Below are positions 47,541-61,480 of a DNA stretch of 64,000 nt, piece after piece. The notes under the pieces were generated by a model. It had not been told where the DNA came from. It was given only the letters and a program-made list of their open reading frames with translations, and ran no database searches. Source of the DNA: Atherinomorus stipes (taxonomy: Eukaryota; Chordata; Actinopteri; Atheriniformes; Atherinidae); NCBI GenBank assembly GCA_023101725.1, contig JALJCO010003464.1, positions 124,001-188,000 on the forward strand, given 5' to 3'. How positions within the stretch are numbered: position 1 is the stretch's first letter; every line of letters begins with the position of its first letter. Position numbers and translations under genes: made by a program.

Positions 47541-48650
47541 AAGGGATGTCCCGATCCCATGTTTTGCCGACCAAGTCCTGAGTACTTGCCAATCCCGAGT
47601 ACTGATCCGAGTATCTAATTAATGGGGAAAGAGAAATAAGTAAAAAGCCTTTGTTTCTTTGTTTATTTTTTATTTTTTTAGGTTTGGTTATTTGTTTTGA
47701 ATAAAAAGAAGTATCTCTGTAGGCTCAGGTGGAATGCGGGCATGTTTGTTTGTTGCAGGCAATGATTATTCGACCCACAGCCTCTGGAGCTTGTATGTGG
47801 GTGGAGACGCCGGGCTGGAGATGCCGGATCATGTCTGTGATGGCGCATCACTGTGAAAGCAGCCTGCAGGCTTATGGGGCTCCGTCAGCCCTCTGAAATA
47901 AAACTGTATCACTTATTATAACGTTTAACACTCATCTCACTCCCCTCCTCTGATCAGGCCTGATTAACAGCTGCAGACCGACCGAGCTGCAGGTTCTGTG
48001 GCTACAGCTGGCAACGTCACAATGAGAGTCGGTAAATAGTCCACTCCATCACTTCTTGTGAAAAACTTAAGAATTTAACAGTAAAAAAAACAAAAAAAAC
48101 ATTGATTTAATATTTCTTCCTTTTGTAAGTGGCCATGGTATAAGCGGGATAGGCTACTACCTCACAAGAAATAAAAGAAATAAGTCATTAGAAGCTTATA
48201 AACAGCCTCTGATGCAGCTGTGGTTTGCTGTATTTTAGCAATGCATTGTCATAATTTTACATATTTAAACTCATACTAGCTAAACGAACATATACTCTGA
48301 AAGTGTAGGAAACAGAATTAGCAGTAAACAAACAAAGTGAATCCTGAATGAAAGGTCTGATGGGAGGGAGGGAGAGAGGAAAAAAAGTTCCGCTCCAACC
48401 ACCGCCAACATTTTGAAATGTTGGCCGGCATGATACGGGTCAGATATAGTCTTTATCCTCGTGTAATGAAAAGTGTCTTCTGGTTTTAAAAAGATGTAAA
48501 CTCAAAGCTGCTCACGTTAAATAGTATTTTCCTGTCACCATGGCAGCTTAAACACAGCGAGTCACGTGACGTCCGGTATCGGGTGTTGTCGGGTACAAGG
48601 CCAGTTTTGGAGTGAGTACCGATACTGGAATCGGTATCAGGACATCCCTA
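47541..48650. mobile_element. Non-autonomous hAT-type element (1.1 kb)
   Basis: The left end AAGGGATGTCCCGATCCCAT and the reverse complement of the right end (ttagggatgtcctgatacc) are inverted repeats of about 16 bp. Flanks GTATTCAG (47533-47540) and ATATTCAG (48651-48658) form an 8-bp target duplication with one mismatch, the length expected for hAT. Subterminal GAGTACTGATCCGAGTA / GAGTACCGATACTGG blocks mirror each other. No transposase frame remains. Confidence 0.85.
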
Positions 48651-48847
48651 ATATTCAGTAGTGTATTATGTATTGTAGTGGACTGTATTCAGCAACCTGG
48701 CTACTGTGACATCACAATTGCCAGATTTCCTTCTGTGGTCAAAATCTCCAGGAAGGTTTCCTGCAGGTAGAGTCTGCATTAGAGAGTCTGCATCATACAC
48801 TGCAACAAATTAACAGTACACCACAAAGAAAGATCGATCCACCACTA

Positions 48848-49073
<226 letters not shown>

Positions 49074-49509
49074 ATATCCAGGGCAAAGATATGCCATATT
49101 AGATATGGCAGGGCAAATTAACATAAGATCCAGAGATTTTGGATAAGTGGATGCAGTTTATTTATCCTGGCCAGCAAAGTTACACAATGTTATTAGTTAT
49201 TTACTACAATTCATTGAGTGACTGGTTAAAAACGAGGCCCAGTGCAAAGCTGCAAAGTTGAAGCTGTTCCAAAACTAAAATGGGACGAGTCTGAACCTGA
49301 AGCAGTGAGCGAACTTGCCTCAAATGTCTTTGATGTGTTTTCATATGAAAGCATTTTTGGGCAAACACCATGGGTACATAGAGTAAAAAGTCAGATAAAG
49401 GAATCAACTGTACTTTGTGTAAATCTATTTATTCCCAGGACCATTAAAAGTATCCACCTGTGCAGAAACATGGAAGTGTTCACTTAAGCAACCATACAGT
49501 AGTAGTAGG

Positions 49510-49750
49510 AATAATAATATACTTTATTAATCCCAGTTAGAGTGCTAATTAGGAAATTCATTCTCTGCATTAAACCCATCTCGGGCTGAATCTGAGAGCA
49601 GTGGGCAGCCAATCACAACGCCTGGGGAGCAGTTGGTGGAGGTTAAGGACCTTGCTCAGGGTCCATGGTGGTTCACCTGAGTGCCGTGTCAGAGACTCGT
49701 GCTCGGGTCTGCCGTGCCAAGGCCTGCAACATTACCAATGGGCTACCTTA
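49510..49750 (+). repeat. Fish retroposon (SINE/LINE tail) copy
   Basis: ATACTTTATTAATCCCAGTT, GCAGTGGGCAGCCAATCACA, GGGGAGCAGTTGGTGGAGGT and ACCTTGCTCAGGGTCCATGG follow in the order of the widespread teleost repeat '..ctttattgatccc...agcagtgggcagc...ggggagcagtt..gggtta..gccttgctcaagggc..'. The copy is diverged, and the class is not determined. Confidence 0.7.
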
Positions 49751-52700
49751 TTAAGCCTTAAGTCCTGCACCGTGGTATGCAACTCAACACTGATATCCAA
49801 AACATGCCATTTTACAAAGCAACAAAAAGAAAATGCAACAAGAAAGTAAATAAAGAGGACAAAAAGACAGAAAAGAGAACACAAAAAGCAACATTTCCAA
49901 ATAAATAACCAAAATAAAAGGGGTGTGAGCTTTTTCTTATAAAATCTTTTTTTTACTTCAATCTTGTGTTTTTGTCTTGTTTTTGCTTCTAATGTATGTT
50001 TCATTTTTTGTTGTGTTTGTTTTTTATGTTTGAAATATTTTGGTGTTTTCTATCATCTTAATGTCTTTATGCTTTTGTTGATTTTACACTGGATTTGCAA
50101 ACTGACCGAGATGGAGGCTTTCCAGAGAAAAGGAACGAATTTTGTCTTAAAATAATCATTGACAATAACAAAAGGAATGCAGTGAATGACAGCCAGAGTG
50201 GAGAATAGGAAAAGCAGTTTAGGATGGAAATGGGAAGATGTGAATTGCATTTTATCAAGTAAAATCATTCTTTTTAGTGTCTCCTCTGACTTTTATGTCA
50301 AACCTCCTTTGACACCAATCTCCTAAACTTCCTCTGGTTATTAGATGCTCCCCCACCTCCTTTAGTCTCTTTTTCTCTTCTCTATCTGTGGATGGGTGGA
50401 AGAAAGCCTGGAATTTATCACACATACCTAATAATTACAATCACAGGAAATGGTGCTGAGGAAGTAGGTGCACTAGCCCTGCTAATTAGTGTCAGTCGCA
50501 AACACACGTGCACATACTTACACACAAACACACAAAACTTATTAGTGTCATTTGGTCGTTCTAGACGTAGAAAGCTCTTTCTGATTGGCCTCAGGGAGAC
50601 TAACACCCCCAAGGTTGCCTGGTTATATAAATCTCAAGACTAATTGATTGCAAGTCTGTCTTTGTGTGTGTGTGTGGGTGTAGGTGTACACACATTCGTG
50701 TAGAAGTCGGCAATTGATTAGGTGGGCCGTGCAGCCATAAAGAGGCAGCCCAGGACACAGCACCCAGAGGTAACTAGTGACGGCCTCTTAAACAGTCCTG
50801 CCTTCAGGGTCAGTAGAGAAACGAAGAGAAGGAATGATGGTGCTGTTATAGATAAATATGATCATGAAGCAAATCTGGATGTACAAGAAGGTAAATATGA
50901 AAAGATAAAGATTATTTCACAGCTAGTAATGGAGGAGGAACATTAGGGGTTAACTGAAAGTGCAAATAGAGTGTGCAGGGAGTGATTTTTGAAAGAAAGA
51001 AGGACGGGTTGCTTTAAAATGCAGCTGTGTGTAATATGTTGTTGGAAGTGCTGTGTTGTAAAACAGCCATTAAAACAGTGGCTTAGTGAAATGCCCTCAT
51101 GGTTTACCATTATAGGCACATGAAATACTGGTATACCCACACAAGTGAGTCAGTGGGGCTTACTGGCATATATTCACACACTGTAAACACCTTCAAGCCA
51201 CTGTGGTTGGCACACACACACACACACCTGAGCTCTGACTCCTGTTTTTTTCCTCTGTGGCTTCTCTCGTTCGATCTGTTTGTCTATCTGGACAAAAGTA
51301 TGTCTCTGCCTTTATCTGCTTGTGTCTGCATCTTTCTTACCCTTTTCCTTTCCATTATAGAGGTCATGTCAAAAAGTCTTGAATCGGTCACTGTTGAGGG
51401 CTTTCATTCTGCAGTATCATCTCTACACAGTCATAACTTACTGTCCTTTAAGTGGAGCATACTGTCAAAAAGTGATAGTCTCTGTGGATCTTTTTGGTTG
51501 ACTGGAGCTTTTCTTGGCCTTGCACATCACTGTGTTGCTCACATAGTCCCCATGAGGTTTTGATCGAGAACAATAGCTGAATGGGCCATTTCCTTACACT
51601 CCTCCAACACTGCACACAAGTCAGCATACACCACAGCACCCCTGGCACTTCTGGATTTTGTGTGTGCGTGTGCACCAGTGCACGTGTGTGTGTGTGTCTA
51701 TGTATGTGTCTAATCTTGTCAATTCAGGGATGCAGACCCAAACTGTAATTATAATTATGTACTTCTCGGCAGAGGTAGGAAACAGCCCAAGCAAGTTTGG
51801 ATGAGCATGCATGTCCTTGCTGATGAGCTTTGAATGTGTTTTTTGTGCAAAGAACAACATGTGCATGAATTTATATGTGTGTGCATGGGAGTGTGCATGG
51901 GAGTGTGCATGCATTTGTGCGTATAGGGGGGAATGATGTGAAGAGCATTAAAGTTATTAGTAATGAAAGACAAGTAGATTGTGCCAGCAGCTATGTGATG
52001 ATTTTTCCTGCCTATGTTTTGGCCTTGTTCTTGTTCATTTGGTCTTTGCTAAATGGATACATATTGGAAACACGACTGTTCTCTTGAGGCCAGTGGGTAT
52101 CCAGAGTTTAGAACAAAGAAGGAGAAAGAGAGAAGATGGGACCAGGGGTGGTAAGAAGGAGGAAAAGAAAGGGGACATGTAAAAAAAGAAAAAGAGAAAT
52201 GTAAAAAAAAAAAAAAAAATCTAGAAAGATCACAGGAGTTAAGCTCACCATTGAGATTTTAAAACTCATAAAAACAAAAACTTCATTGGTCTTATTTGTT
52301 TGTGGTAAGAAATTACCATTCACAAGCATCACAGACTCTGTTAACTTTCACAACTCTGCAATAAAACTTTTGTTTCATTTTTACAATATCAGAGTCTCTG
52401 TCCAAGAACAAAAAACGAAAAAGCAAAACCCGCTGAACAGAGAAGGAAAACACACAAAACTGAAAACCAAATTTATGTGGAACCAGCATCTCATCTATGC
52501 AAGATGGCAACCACAGTCTAATCTGCGTAGTCCTTCATCTTTAAAGCTAGCATCAATAATACAGAAGAGGCCTTAATGTGGGCGGACAGACTGCGCAGAG
52601 ACAGGACTGGTCACCATTAAACAAACAAAGCTGGAATCTTGCAGAGACAAGTTTGGCTGGAGGGGGGTGTGAGCAAAGACAATGGCATGACATTCAGGCC

Positions 52701-53019
52701 TTTAATGAAACACAGAATACAGACAGTGTGTGTGTATTCATGAATGGGAATCTGTGCATATGCTAGTGTCTTGATTGAGGGGAATGCTTGTTTAGTTCAG
52801 GTTTTGTTTAAATTAGGATCAGAAACTATACAGCAGATAGTGCTATTTCAGCATGCAACTTGTTTAACAGTTGTAAATACCAGTGATTATAGACTGAAGT
52901 ATTTGCAAAGAGAATTAATCTGCCATTACATGTACCTCTCTGGGGTTGTAGCGCAGGTCTGTACCTGTGCAACTGGAGTAAGAACTTGGTACAAATAACC
53001 AGCAGTCAGACTTGTTCAA
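49751..53019. other. Intron, nothing recognised
   Basis: Intron with an A run at 52203-52219, TG/CA-rich stretches (51210-51230, 51660-51700) and a short GTGTGCATGGGA tandem (51883-51912). A 154-codon open stretch at 51099-51563 has no family resemblance. Confidence 0.45.
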
Positions 53020-53720
53020 ATATATGTTGGACTCCACCAGAGTCGACTTTTTGTCACTGATTTTGTTCAGTTCAGTCTTGCTCATTTTGATCAGCTAAAG
53101 GTTGTGATTTCCTTTTTGCAGATGATGTGGTCCTGTTTACTTCTTGAAGGGAGACCCCTTGCAGACATAAGGGTAGTTTGCAGGAGCTGGTATGAGAGTC
53201 AGCCTCTCTCAGCCTTTTGAGGCCATGGTAGTCCATTGGAAAATAAAAGATTGAGTAATCTGAGTAGAGACCGACATGCTGCCTTAAGTAGAGGAATTAC
53301 CTTGTACCTTGGGGTCGTGTCAAGAAATTGACAGGTGAATTGGGACAGCATCTGCAGTGATGTAGTTTCTGGACAGGCCTGTGATGGTGAAAAGAAAGCT
53401 GAAAGGTGAAGCTGCAGATTTACCAGTTGATTTATATTACAGTCTTCACCTCTGCAACAAAATGCGTCAGTGGAGATGGTTCAGACACGTTGTCAGGATG
53501 CTCTCTGCAGATGCTTAGGACATGACCCACTGGGAAGAGACCTTAGGGCAGACCCAGAGCTCTATGTGTGCAGAACCCCTTGGCTGGATTTAGAACTCGT
53601 CCGTGTCCCTAGAGAGGAATTGGAGGGAAAAAGGTGAGGAGAATGAAGTCTGAGGATCTCTGTGCAGTCCTGCACCCTATTCCCTGAAGTCCTAAAACAG
53701 AGAATGGAAGAAAATGGATG
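53020..53720 (+). mobile_element. Relic 3' end of a non-LTR retrotransposon (reverse transcriptase)
   Basis: CTTTTTGCAGATGATGTGGT codes FADDVV, the polymerase Y/FADD motif with the catalytic Asp pair, and is followed by a stop. Downstream TACCTTGGGGTCGTGTC (YLGV), a block at 53340-53450 and a W..RH/D block near 53470 follow the order of fish LINEs of the Rex type as recalled. The 3' end agaaaatggatgg matches the typical LINE tail. Many stops and indels break it, so it cannot be active. Confidence 0.8.
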
Positions 53721-56700
53721 GACTGGTAGATTTTGGATAATAAATTTTCTTTTGATAGTATACTAGATCTGTTAAACCCTTTGATGCATTTTGCATTGTG
53801 GTCAGTGACCTACATTAACATCACACACAGTCAGGAATCACCTAAATATTTTTGCAATTTGGATCTCTATTTTTTTGCTTATTCATTTAGGTATAAAAGA
53901 GAATTAATTAAACAAATCAGCTTTAAAAACATTTTAATATAAGTTTGCACCATCTTAACTTCAAGTGTTGCCTGTTAGTTTTCCTTTTCCTTCCTTTGGA
54001 GCACATAATCAAGAGGATTGCTGCCTGGTTGCAGTATTAAGTGACCTTCCAAGAACTCAAAATAGCATAAGAGACTTATAAAGTCTAGCCTAGATTTCCA
54101 TTGGCATTAAACCTAGCACATTTGCAGGTTGGCAAGATTACACTTGGTTCTCATGATATAAATGTCACCTTCTGAGAGAATTCACAAGGTTTTGTGCGGA
54201 TGTTTATTTAGCCATCAGTTTGTTATGACTGTGCAGATGTTTGTGGATATCACAGTGTGCATGCATGGAATATCTCTTTATATGGATATGAAACTAGTGC
54301 ACTTCTGAACATTCATTTGAACTCAAAAATCTTTTGTTTCACTTAAATTCCCATCCACGCATTCACACATACACACCAGTGGTGACTGTATTGGTATGCA
54401 AGGCCTTCCCTGCCATCAGGACCCACTTAGCTTCCAGTGAATGAACCATGAAAATTAGAATCAGCTCTACCACTTATGCCAAATATGCAAATAAGGAAAG
54501 TATATTTATCAAAACCGTTTTGATAAATATAACACTGCTATACACCCAGGATGCTTACAGGCACATTGGGCATCTGCCACCTTACTGGGACAGATGTTGT
54601 ACAATATGTGTACACTCGTACAAATATGTGCTTATGCACTATCCTAAACTGTTACCCTCAAAGGGCCAAAAAGATCCTGCACACTGATGCTCACTACACT
54701 TTATTCCTCTGCCAAGACAGATGGGAGAAGGAGGATCCATATCAGTTTACCTAAAACTAAGAAAGGACAGTGGGTCTTGGAAGGAGGTTGCTCTCCCCAA
54801 GTGTTCCTTACGTTCTTTTTAGAGTCAGACCCTCATCAGGTAAAAGAGTTAAAAAATTTACTGATGAGAGTCTGAAGTACCAGTGATCTTTGTGTGCAGG
54901 ATTTATGGTTCTTGCACTTTTAAGATCCATAAGAATGGAAAATGAATCACATATTTTTCTTTGATTGCCTATTTTCTTAGTATGAAGGCTCACATGCAAC
55001 CCAGCACCCCATGATGGGATGATTTAAAAACAGCCTAACATGAGCAACATTTCTGGCAAATAATAAATGCCATGCTGAGCTAAGACATGGAGTGACTATG
55101 CCTTGAGCCTATAAATAAACAAAACCAGTCTTCAAAAAGGTTTTAATGCCTGCTAACACCATCCAATAGGGCGTGCTTAAATGCGTGCATCTTAAACACA
55201 CATAGGTCACACTTGATGTAATTTCAATATGAAATAAAAAAAACAATTAAAAAAAGTGAAATTCCTGTTTTATCTTGTGCTTCTTATGTTCCCTCTCCCC
55301 TCTATCTTTACACACATGCTCACAATAACACACACTGACGTATCTGACATGTCTGATCCATTCTAGCCACAGGTCTCCGGGTTCAGAATTTACTGAAATC
55401 AAATGTGTGTGTTTGGCCTTGGGTTACACACTCGATTGAATTAGAGAAATGGTGCACACGTGCACTAGGGCTCAGTTACTCACATACACACATGCACACA
55501 CTCACACTCTGCCTCACAGGGACACAGATCTCTATTAAGTTAAAAAAGAGAGTTGATTGTCTTCTTCCAATGCTAGGGCTTTTATGTGATAAGATCGGCT
55601 CGGGGTGCTCTCCTATGCAGGATTCCTGAGCACATCAAACAACAGTAAACCACATCACACACACACAGGAAGAACTCAGCTCCATTAGCCTGCCCATAAA
55701 GAACATGTGTGTGTAACAGGAGAGCTCCACCAGCTACTACAAAAGGTGTACACACTTGTGGGACAAACATGGTGAGGTATGCTGTCCTCTGACATAGTGA
55801 CAAATTAATGCACACTTTGTGCAGTACACACAGATTGTTCTGGCTTTATCAGTATCATTTAAAAATTAGCATTTCACTCATTCCTGCAAAGTTTTAAACT
55901 GAGGGTAATGGTCTAGCTAAAAGTTGGCACAATGGTTGGTCAGGAAGAATGCCTTGGTAATTTTGGGACAAAAAAGAAAAGGAATTTGAGATTGGTTCAT
56001 TTACAAGTGCACAACTGGCATTAACATACCTTCACCCAATCCCAACACCCCCTACTCCTGCAACACTGCTCTGTTTCTTCATGCTGTCTGCGTGCATTTT
56101 CAGGTTTTTGTTTTTTTTTTCACTTTTTTTCAGGAAACTGAAGTCTCTCTTATGAGGTGTTTAGTGACAAAAGGCCAAAGAGACACCCAAAAACAGCAAG
56201 CAAGAGACAGAAAGACAAAGAGAGAGGAGGAGAGGGGTTGAGGGCCAGAGAGCGAGAGAGGTTGACCCAGATTGCATTTACCCATTTTTCTTACTTTGAT
56301 TTAAAACAGATCCTCTGTGTCTACTGTCCAAGCCACAGGCAGTGAGATATCACCCTCCACACGGACTCCAGAGGATCTTATTCAGACTGAATGCTCATCA
56401 GTCTGTGAATGGCTTTGCTCTGACACGAGAGTATATCTTAATCATCTATTTTGCAGGAATAAGGGATCACAGTGAGATTATTTTATAAACTGAATGTCTT
56501 ACACTCCATCGAGCAATAGCAAAGATGTTAGAAGAAGGAGGAGAATTATCATCAAGTGGATAAAGACAAATCTTTTCCAATGACAGGATGAAATGGAGAC
56601 ACAGGGCCCACCCAGCTTTCTGCTAAACCACCCTAATGTGTGATAATCCAAAGGTTTCCGCAGCCTTCTAGCATTACAAACATACCTGTGCCAGTCAGCA

Positions 56701-58220
56701 GTATCCTTCCTGCAAAGGTCAATATTTGATGCTGAGGATGACATGCAATGGTACCGTCGCCACCGATGCCACACAATCGTGCACTATGTGTCTGAGACTG
56801 GTTGGTGAGGCTGTGCCGGTGATGGGGAATCTGAGCTTGAAATGTATGGTAAAGGAAACATGGTGGCGAGGGGGAATCAGAGGGTGTTCAGAGAGGAGTT
56901 ATGCACTGTGGCAGGCCTAATTGCTTGCGGCTCCTGTTGTGTGTTTGGCTTTGTTTGAGCATGTCCAATATAACCAGTCACAGGGGAGCCTCTGCCAGAG
57001 CAAACACGCATGCACAAACACCGTGCGGAACCACAGAGAAGGCTTTTATGGTGCTTAGGATCTCAGTAACTTGACACCAAGGGCAAACACTGAGTAATAA
57101 AGCAATTGCTGCACATTGTTTAGGTCGTCCTGCTGGCATGGTTTGTTTATCAGTGTCAGTTTCCTAACATCAGTGTCATGACATGTCACTGGGAGCTCAG
57201 TACATGATAAACGCATAGGCATGCACATAGACACAGCACGCAAGTGGGATAAACACCAAAGGCATTCATGCACATATACACAGAAACACAAGCCGATGAG
57301 TCTGCACGCAGGCCACACTGTAGACATCTTGACATGTCAGTTACAGCGCTCTTCGTGCCAGTGTTTCCTCAAACTTCTAAGCAACTTCCTGGTATGTCTG
57401 AATGCATGACTGCAGATAAAAGAGCAATAAACATGTCTTTCTTGCTTGCTAAATTGTATTCATCACATGCTCTTCACCTTCTTTCAATGTTGCTGTTCTG
57501 TGACACAGACGGATTATCATGTCAAAATGTTTGTAAGTATGTCTGTAACCCTGCAGCAGGATCTATTTTGAATCATCTGTAGCGCTGAGGTGGTCTCCAA
57601 ACATTTCCCAGCACAAGAATATGATCTGTTTGATAATGAACATCATGTTGTAACTGTGTAGATATGAAACGTGCCCAACTTGGTTCTTGTGGTTATTTTC
57701 TTTAGGCGCATTCTTCTTCTGCTTACCTGCAACTTTATTTTTCATACTGGCCCTGTGTAGACTGTCAGTATGCTTTCCCAGTCCAGGAAAGACAAAAACA
57801 TCCCTGCAGTCTCTTTTTTTTTTGTGTCCAAAAGAAGCACCATCTTTTGAAACTGATACCCTTTGCACAGAAATCACACATGCAGATTCACGCCTAAGAA
57901 AATCTACACATGCATTCAGAAACAGTATGGATGTCGGATTAAGTCATGATGCTCAGAGGGAAAAGGAGGATAATGTTGTTTGTGTCAGTCATCCGAGGCC
58001 ATGTGCAAACAGAGCAGGTAATTGTGTGGAAAATTAACTCCCAGAAGTGTCTGTGAGCTTGTGACGTTTCTGTCACAAGACTGTTAATATAACACAAAGA
58101 GTGGCTATCACCAGATCAAATTCTAGGAACTTTGTCTGTAAGGGATGTCATTTAAACTTAAGGATATGTGGTTGATGCTTATTTAGCAGGATTCCTTATG
58201 AATAATCTGATAAATAGTCA
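53721..58220. other. Intron, nothing recognised
   Basis: Intron with CA-rich blocks (55480-55510 and 55650-55670) and T runs (56107-56130). No transposon ends or exon candidates of quality were found. Confidence 0.45.
54501..54531. repeat. 31-bp perfect palindrome
   Basis: Two 15-base arms (TATATTTATCAAAAC and its exact complement) surround a single C. It would extrude as a cruciform or hairpin with almost no loop. No flanking target duplication was identified. Confidence 0.95.
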
Positions 58221-58537
58221 CTAAAATGAGGATCAGATGAGCCAGGCAGATATATTCTCTGAGAGCTGCTTCAGCTCATGTTTTTACACTTCATTTTGCA
58301 CCACTGACATTTCACATCCTGGTTAATTCACTCATGAGGTAATACGTAAGAAGCTTAGGATAATGTCAGGACACTAAAATGTGGATCAGATGAGCTGGTC
58401 AGATGTATTTTATAAGAGCTGCTTCATCTCATGTTTTTACACTTTATTTTGCAGCACTGACATTTCACTGACATTTAACATCCTGGTTAATTCACTCATG
58501 AGGTAACAAGTAAGAAGCTTAGGGTAATGTCAGGGCA
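58221..58537. repeat. Two-copy tandem duplication, 153-bp unit
   Basis: Copy one spans 58221-58373 and copy two 58374-58537. Both begin CTAAAATG(A/T)GGATCAGATGAG and end AAGAAGCTTAGG(A/G)TAATGTCAGG. They differ at roughly one base in ten, and copy two has an 11-base internal repeat of CTGACATTTCA. It is not coding. Confidence 0.95.
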
Positions 58538-61134
58538 ACAAGTACTGGATGATTTTCTTGAACAAGCAAAAAGTTCTGAACTTGGAAACAGGATTATTGT
58601 TTTATAGTATGTGTGAGTCGGTTTGTGCATTTAAACACAGACAGAAAAGGTGAAAAAAAAAAAGACTTTTAAGCTGCTACAATGTTATAAAAGTTTTATC
58701 AAGACTGCTAATCTAAAATTAAGATAAGGTAGACATTGACCAAGACATCTGACAGGCAGAACCATCCCATCATGGTCATGATGATGCTTACCGAGGTAAG
58801 CTAGCTAGTCTATATTTTTGTATGTATGCATAAGACGGTCCAAAAATGAACTTTTGTTTGATGGTCCCACTCTCACACATACCTCTCCAATGTCAGTTCA
58901 TGGTTTGATGTAGAACAGGCAAGTGTAATATTTACTGCCCGGCTGCAGCATTCACACACATGCACAAACACACTCGTGCTTAGAGACAGATTCATGTGGC
59001 CATGTCCCTCTGAATATAAACACAAACTGTCACAGAGCCTGACACATATTTGACATAGTATCATAACAAATCTAAATTCATGTTGAAACCGAGCATCAAA
59101 ACTGAAATAGTCACAGAAAGAAAATGTAAAAGTCAAGAACTACAAAAAGAAAAAGAGTGACTTGCATACAGATCCACATTTCTGCATGTAGTGTAGCCAG
59201 CATAAAGACTCAGTGGAGAGCCATTGTTAATATAACTGATGTAATCTACTGAGAGAGCTGGGTTGGATGGGTGTGTTATCTATCTGGAAATCAGTGGGTC
59301 TGTCAGCAGCATCTAACTGCACAGCACCACAGGTCTCTTTATTAAAAACCAGGCATATGCTGGAATTTATGGACAGGTGTGTGGGAGGGCCTGCTGAGCA
59401 TTTATGACATGGTCTGTGTTTACGTGGAAATGTGGTCTTTGCATGACTTAATACTTTTTAAACATCTATGTGAGAACTGCAAACACCAGAAAAACCTAAC
59501 TGGAACAATTACACAATGAACAACAAAAGCAGGCTGCAACGATCAGAAGACGCACTCCTTTTGGTTCTTGCCTGCATTTACTTATGCTCTTTTGTGTCAG
59601 CACTTGCAGCTTCAATTTTCATACCCTCATAAAATGTTTAAACTCGCATGCAAACAAGCCAACAAGTACAAAAAGTACCATTATGACAGCCTTTTCTCTG
59701 TGTCTGTTCCACATTTGTTTGAAGCAACTATATTTTGAAACCAAGGGGATGTTTTTGTTGGGAATTCACACCAACTGTTGAACAAGCAAATTCAGTGACA
59801 CAACAGTGTACCAGAGGCATAATCTGTCTACACTGGCTTCAACGTACAAATTACCTAGATTATAGAGCGGCGTGGGTGTATATGTCTGCCTCTGTGGGTG
59901 TATGTGAGTGTGTGTCTGTGGTTTTTGCATCTACCTGTGCGTCCACTGTACAAATCACTGTGTGTCTTTTAATACTGGGACACATGACTTTAAGTGCATT
60001 TGAGTGTGTGAACATGCTCAAATGTGTGTATTCCTGTGTGTACTGACAGGGAAATAATAGTCAGGTTTAGTTTTTTTTTTTTGTTTTTTTTATCAGAAGG
60101 CCAGGTAGTAATCATGTTTTTCTTTGATCCCATGATCCTCACTGATCTGTCTAAATATACAGCTTACTTGTCTGGACCTGGCTGCAGCTAATCAGCACCC
60201 TCACCTAACTGACTGTTTGTGTGAGTTTGTGCATGTGTACAAGAAAGACTTTCTGCCCGTCTCTCTTTCATAATTTCTTTCTTTGAATGCATTTCTCCCT
60301 CTCCACTCTTATTAAAACACTATAAAGCTCGGGTAATGAAGTCTATATAAGTTAGTATGTGGTCAGAGATTGTATGTGTAGTAGACTGTAAAGAACGCAT
60401 ATGTTTCCTGCTGTTTCAACACAAAACAGAGCAGTTTGAGCTTTTTTTTGGGGGGGGGTCTTTTTTTTCTTACATTTTACCATCCTTCATTAAAAGAAAC
60501 TATTAACTTGGGTTGGAATCAGACGATTGCTAATAATTTGCAGATGTTTTTCGATGTGTGTTTGTGCTCAATCTGTGTCCCTGTGGCTTTGTACTTGCAG
60601 TACGGTTAATTCCTCAGTCCTCTACTACATTTCAAAGATAATACTATTCTTTTTAAACAGAGGTTTTATTTTGAAGTTTTGATCAGATCATGTGCCCATG
60701 CTTTGTTAAAGTGTGTGCATTACAAAGACCCATAGGTTTGAGGTTTTATGAGATGTCACCCTGCAGTATCATCTCTGTGCTGTTTGTCTCTGGCTGTTTC
60801 TTCTACTTTTATATGCAAGTTTGTCAAAGTGCAGTTAAAAGTATTATATAAGCTACATTAAAGTAAATCATAGCCATGCCAGACATTGATTCATAATGAT
60901 TAATAATGAACCCCTTGGTTTCATCTGGGTTCAAATCACAGAGATGCTGCCGCTTAGAATGAGTGTTTGCTCCATGCATGGGCTATTCACTTCTGTTGTT
61001 ACAGTTATTTTTCCATGTTTTATTTTCATGAAAAATACCCTGTCCAGAATTGTTCATGCATTGTCTTTCAGTCAGTGCCAAACCATTTTATTTGCTGACA
61101 CAGAAATCAGTAATCATTGCTAACAAGCTTTGTA
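58538..61134. other. Intron, nothing recognised
   Basis: TG-rich stretches (59870-60030), T and G runs (60070-60090 and 60440-60470) and otherwise unremarkable intron. Confidence 0.45.
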
Positions 61135-61480
61135 CGGTACATGCCTGACCATAAATTCTGGACCATTTGTCCTTTACAGGATTCTCCAGATCTTTGAGGT
61201 TGGAAGACTTTTTAAAAATCACTCTGGGCTGTAGGTCCCTGTTTGGATTTTGAATAGGATTCAAACTCTTGAGTGGCCACTTTGAAAAGGCAATATTGTT
61301 CTCTCAGATTGTTGTTTTGTTGTTTTGTTTTTTTATTTTTTGTTTTTTGCTGTCTGTCAAAATATCCTCATTTTCATGTTGCTTTCTTGTCCTATAATTA
61401 TTGAAGGGCAAATGACTGTTGCAGTGTAATGCTGCATCTCTTGTACCAATGTGTCAAAGCAGACACTCAGACCACCAAAG
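61135..61480. repeat. Degenerate Tc1-associated dispersed repeat
   Basis: The blocks ATTTGTCCTTTACAGGATTC, TCCAGATCTTTGAGGTTGGA, GATTCAAACTCTTGAGTGGC and CACTTTGAAAAG resemble a common fish repeat ('..ggttctccagatcctcaaggtt...gattcaagtctggagactggctaggccactcc..') from memory. Confidence 0.5.

Noticed and set aside
51099..51563. A 154-codon open frame
   Set aside because: It includes a CA repeat and a pyrimidine-rich run, and has no recognisable domain.
56499..56920. Two open frames on opposite strands
   Set aside because: No domain, no splice context, and no similarity to ERC or transposon proteins.
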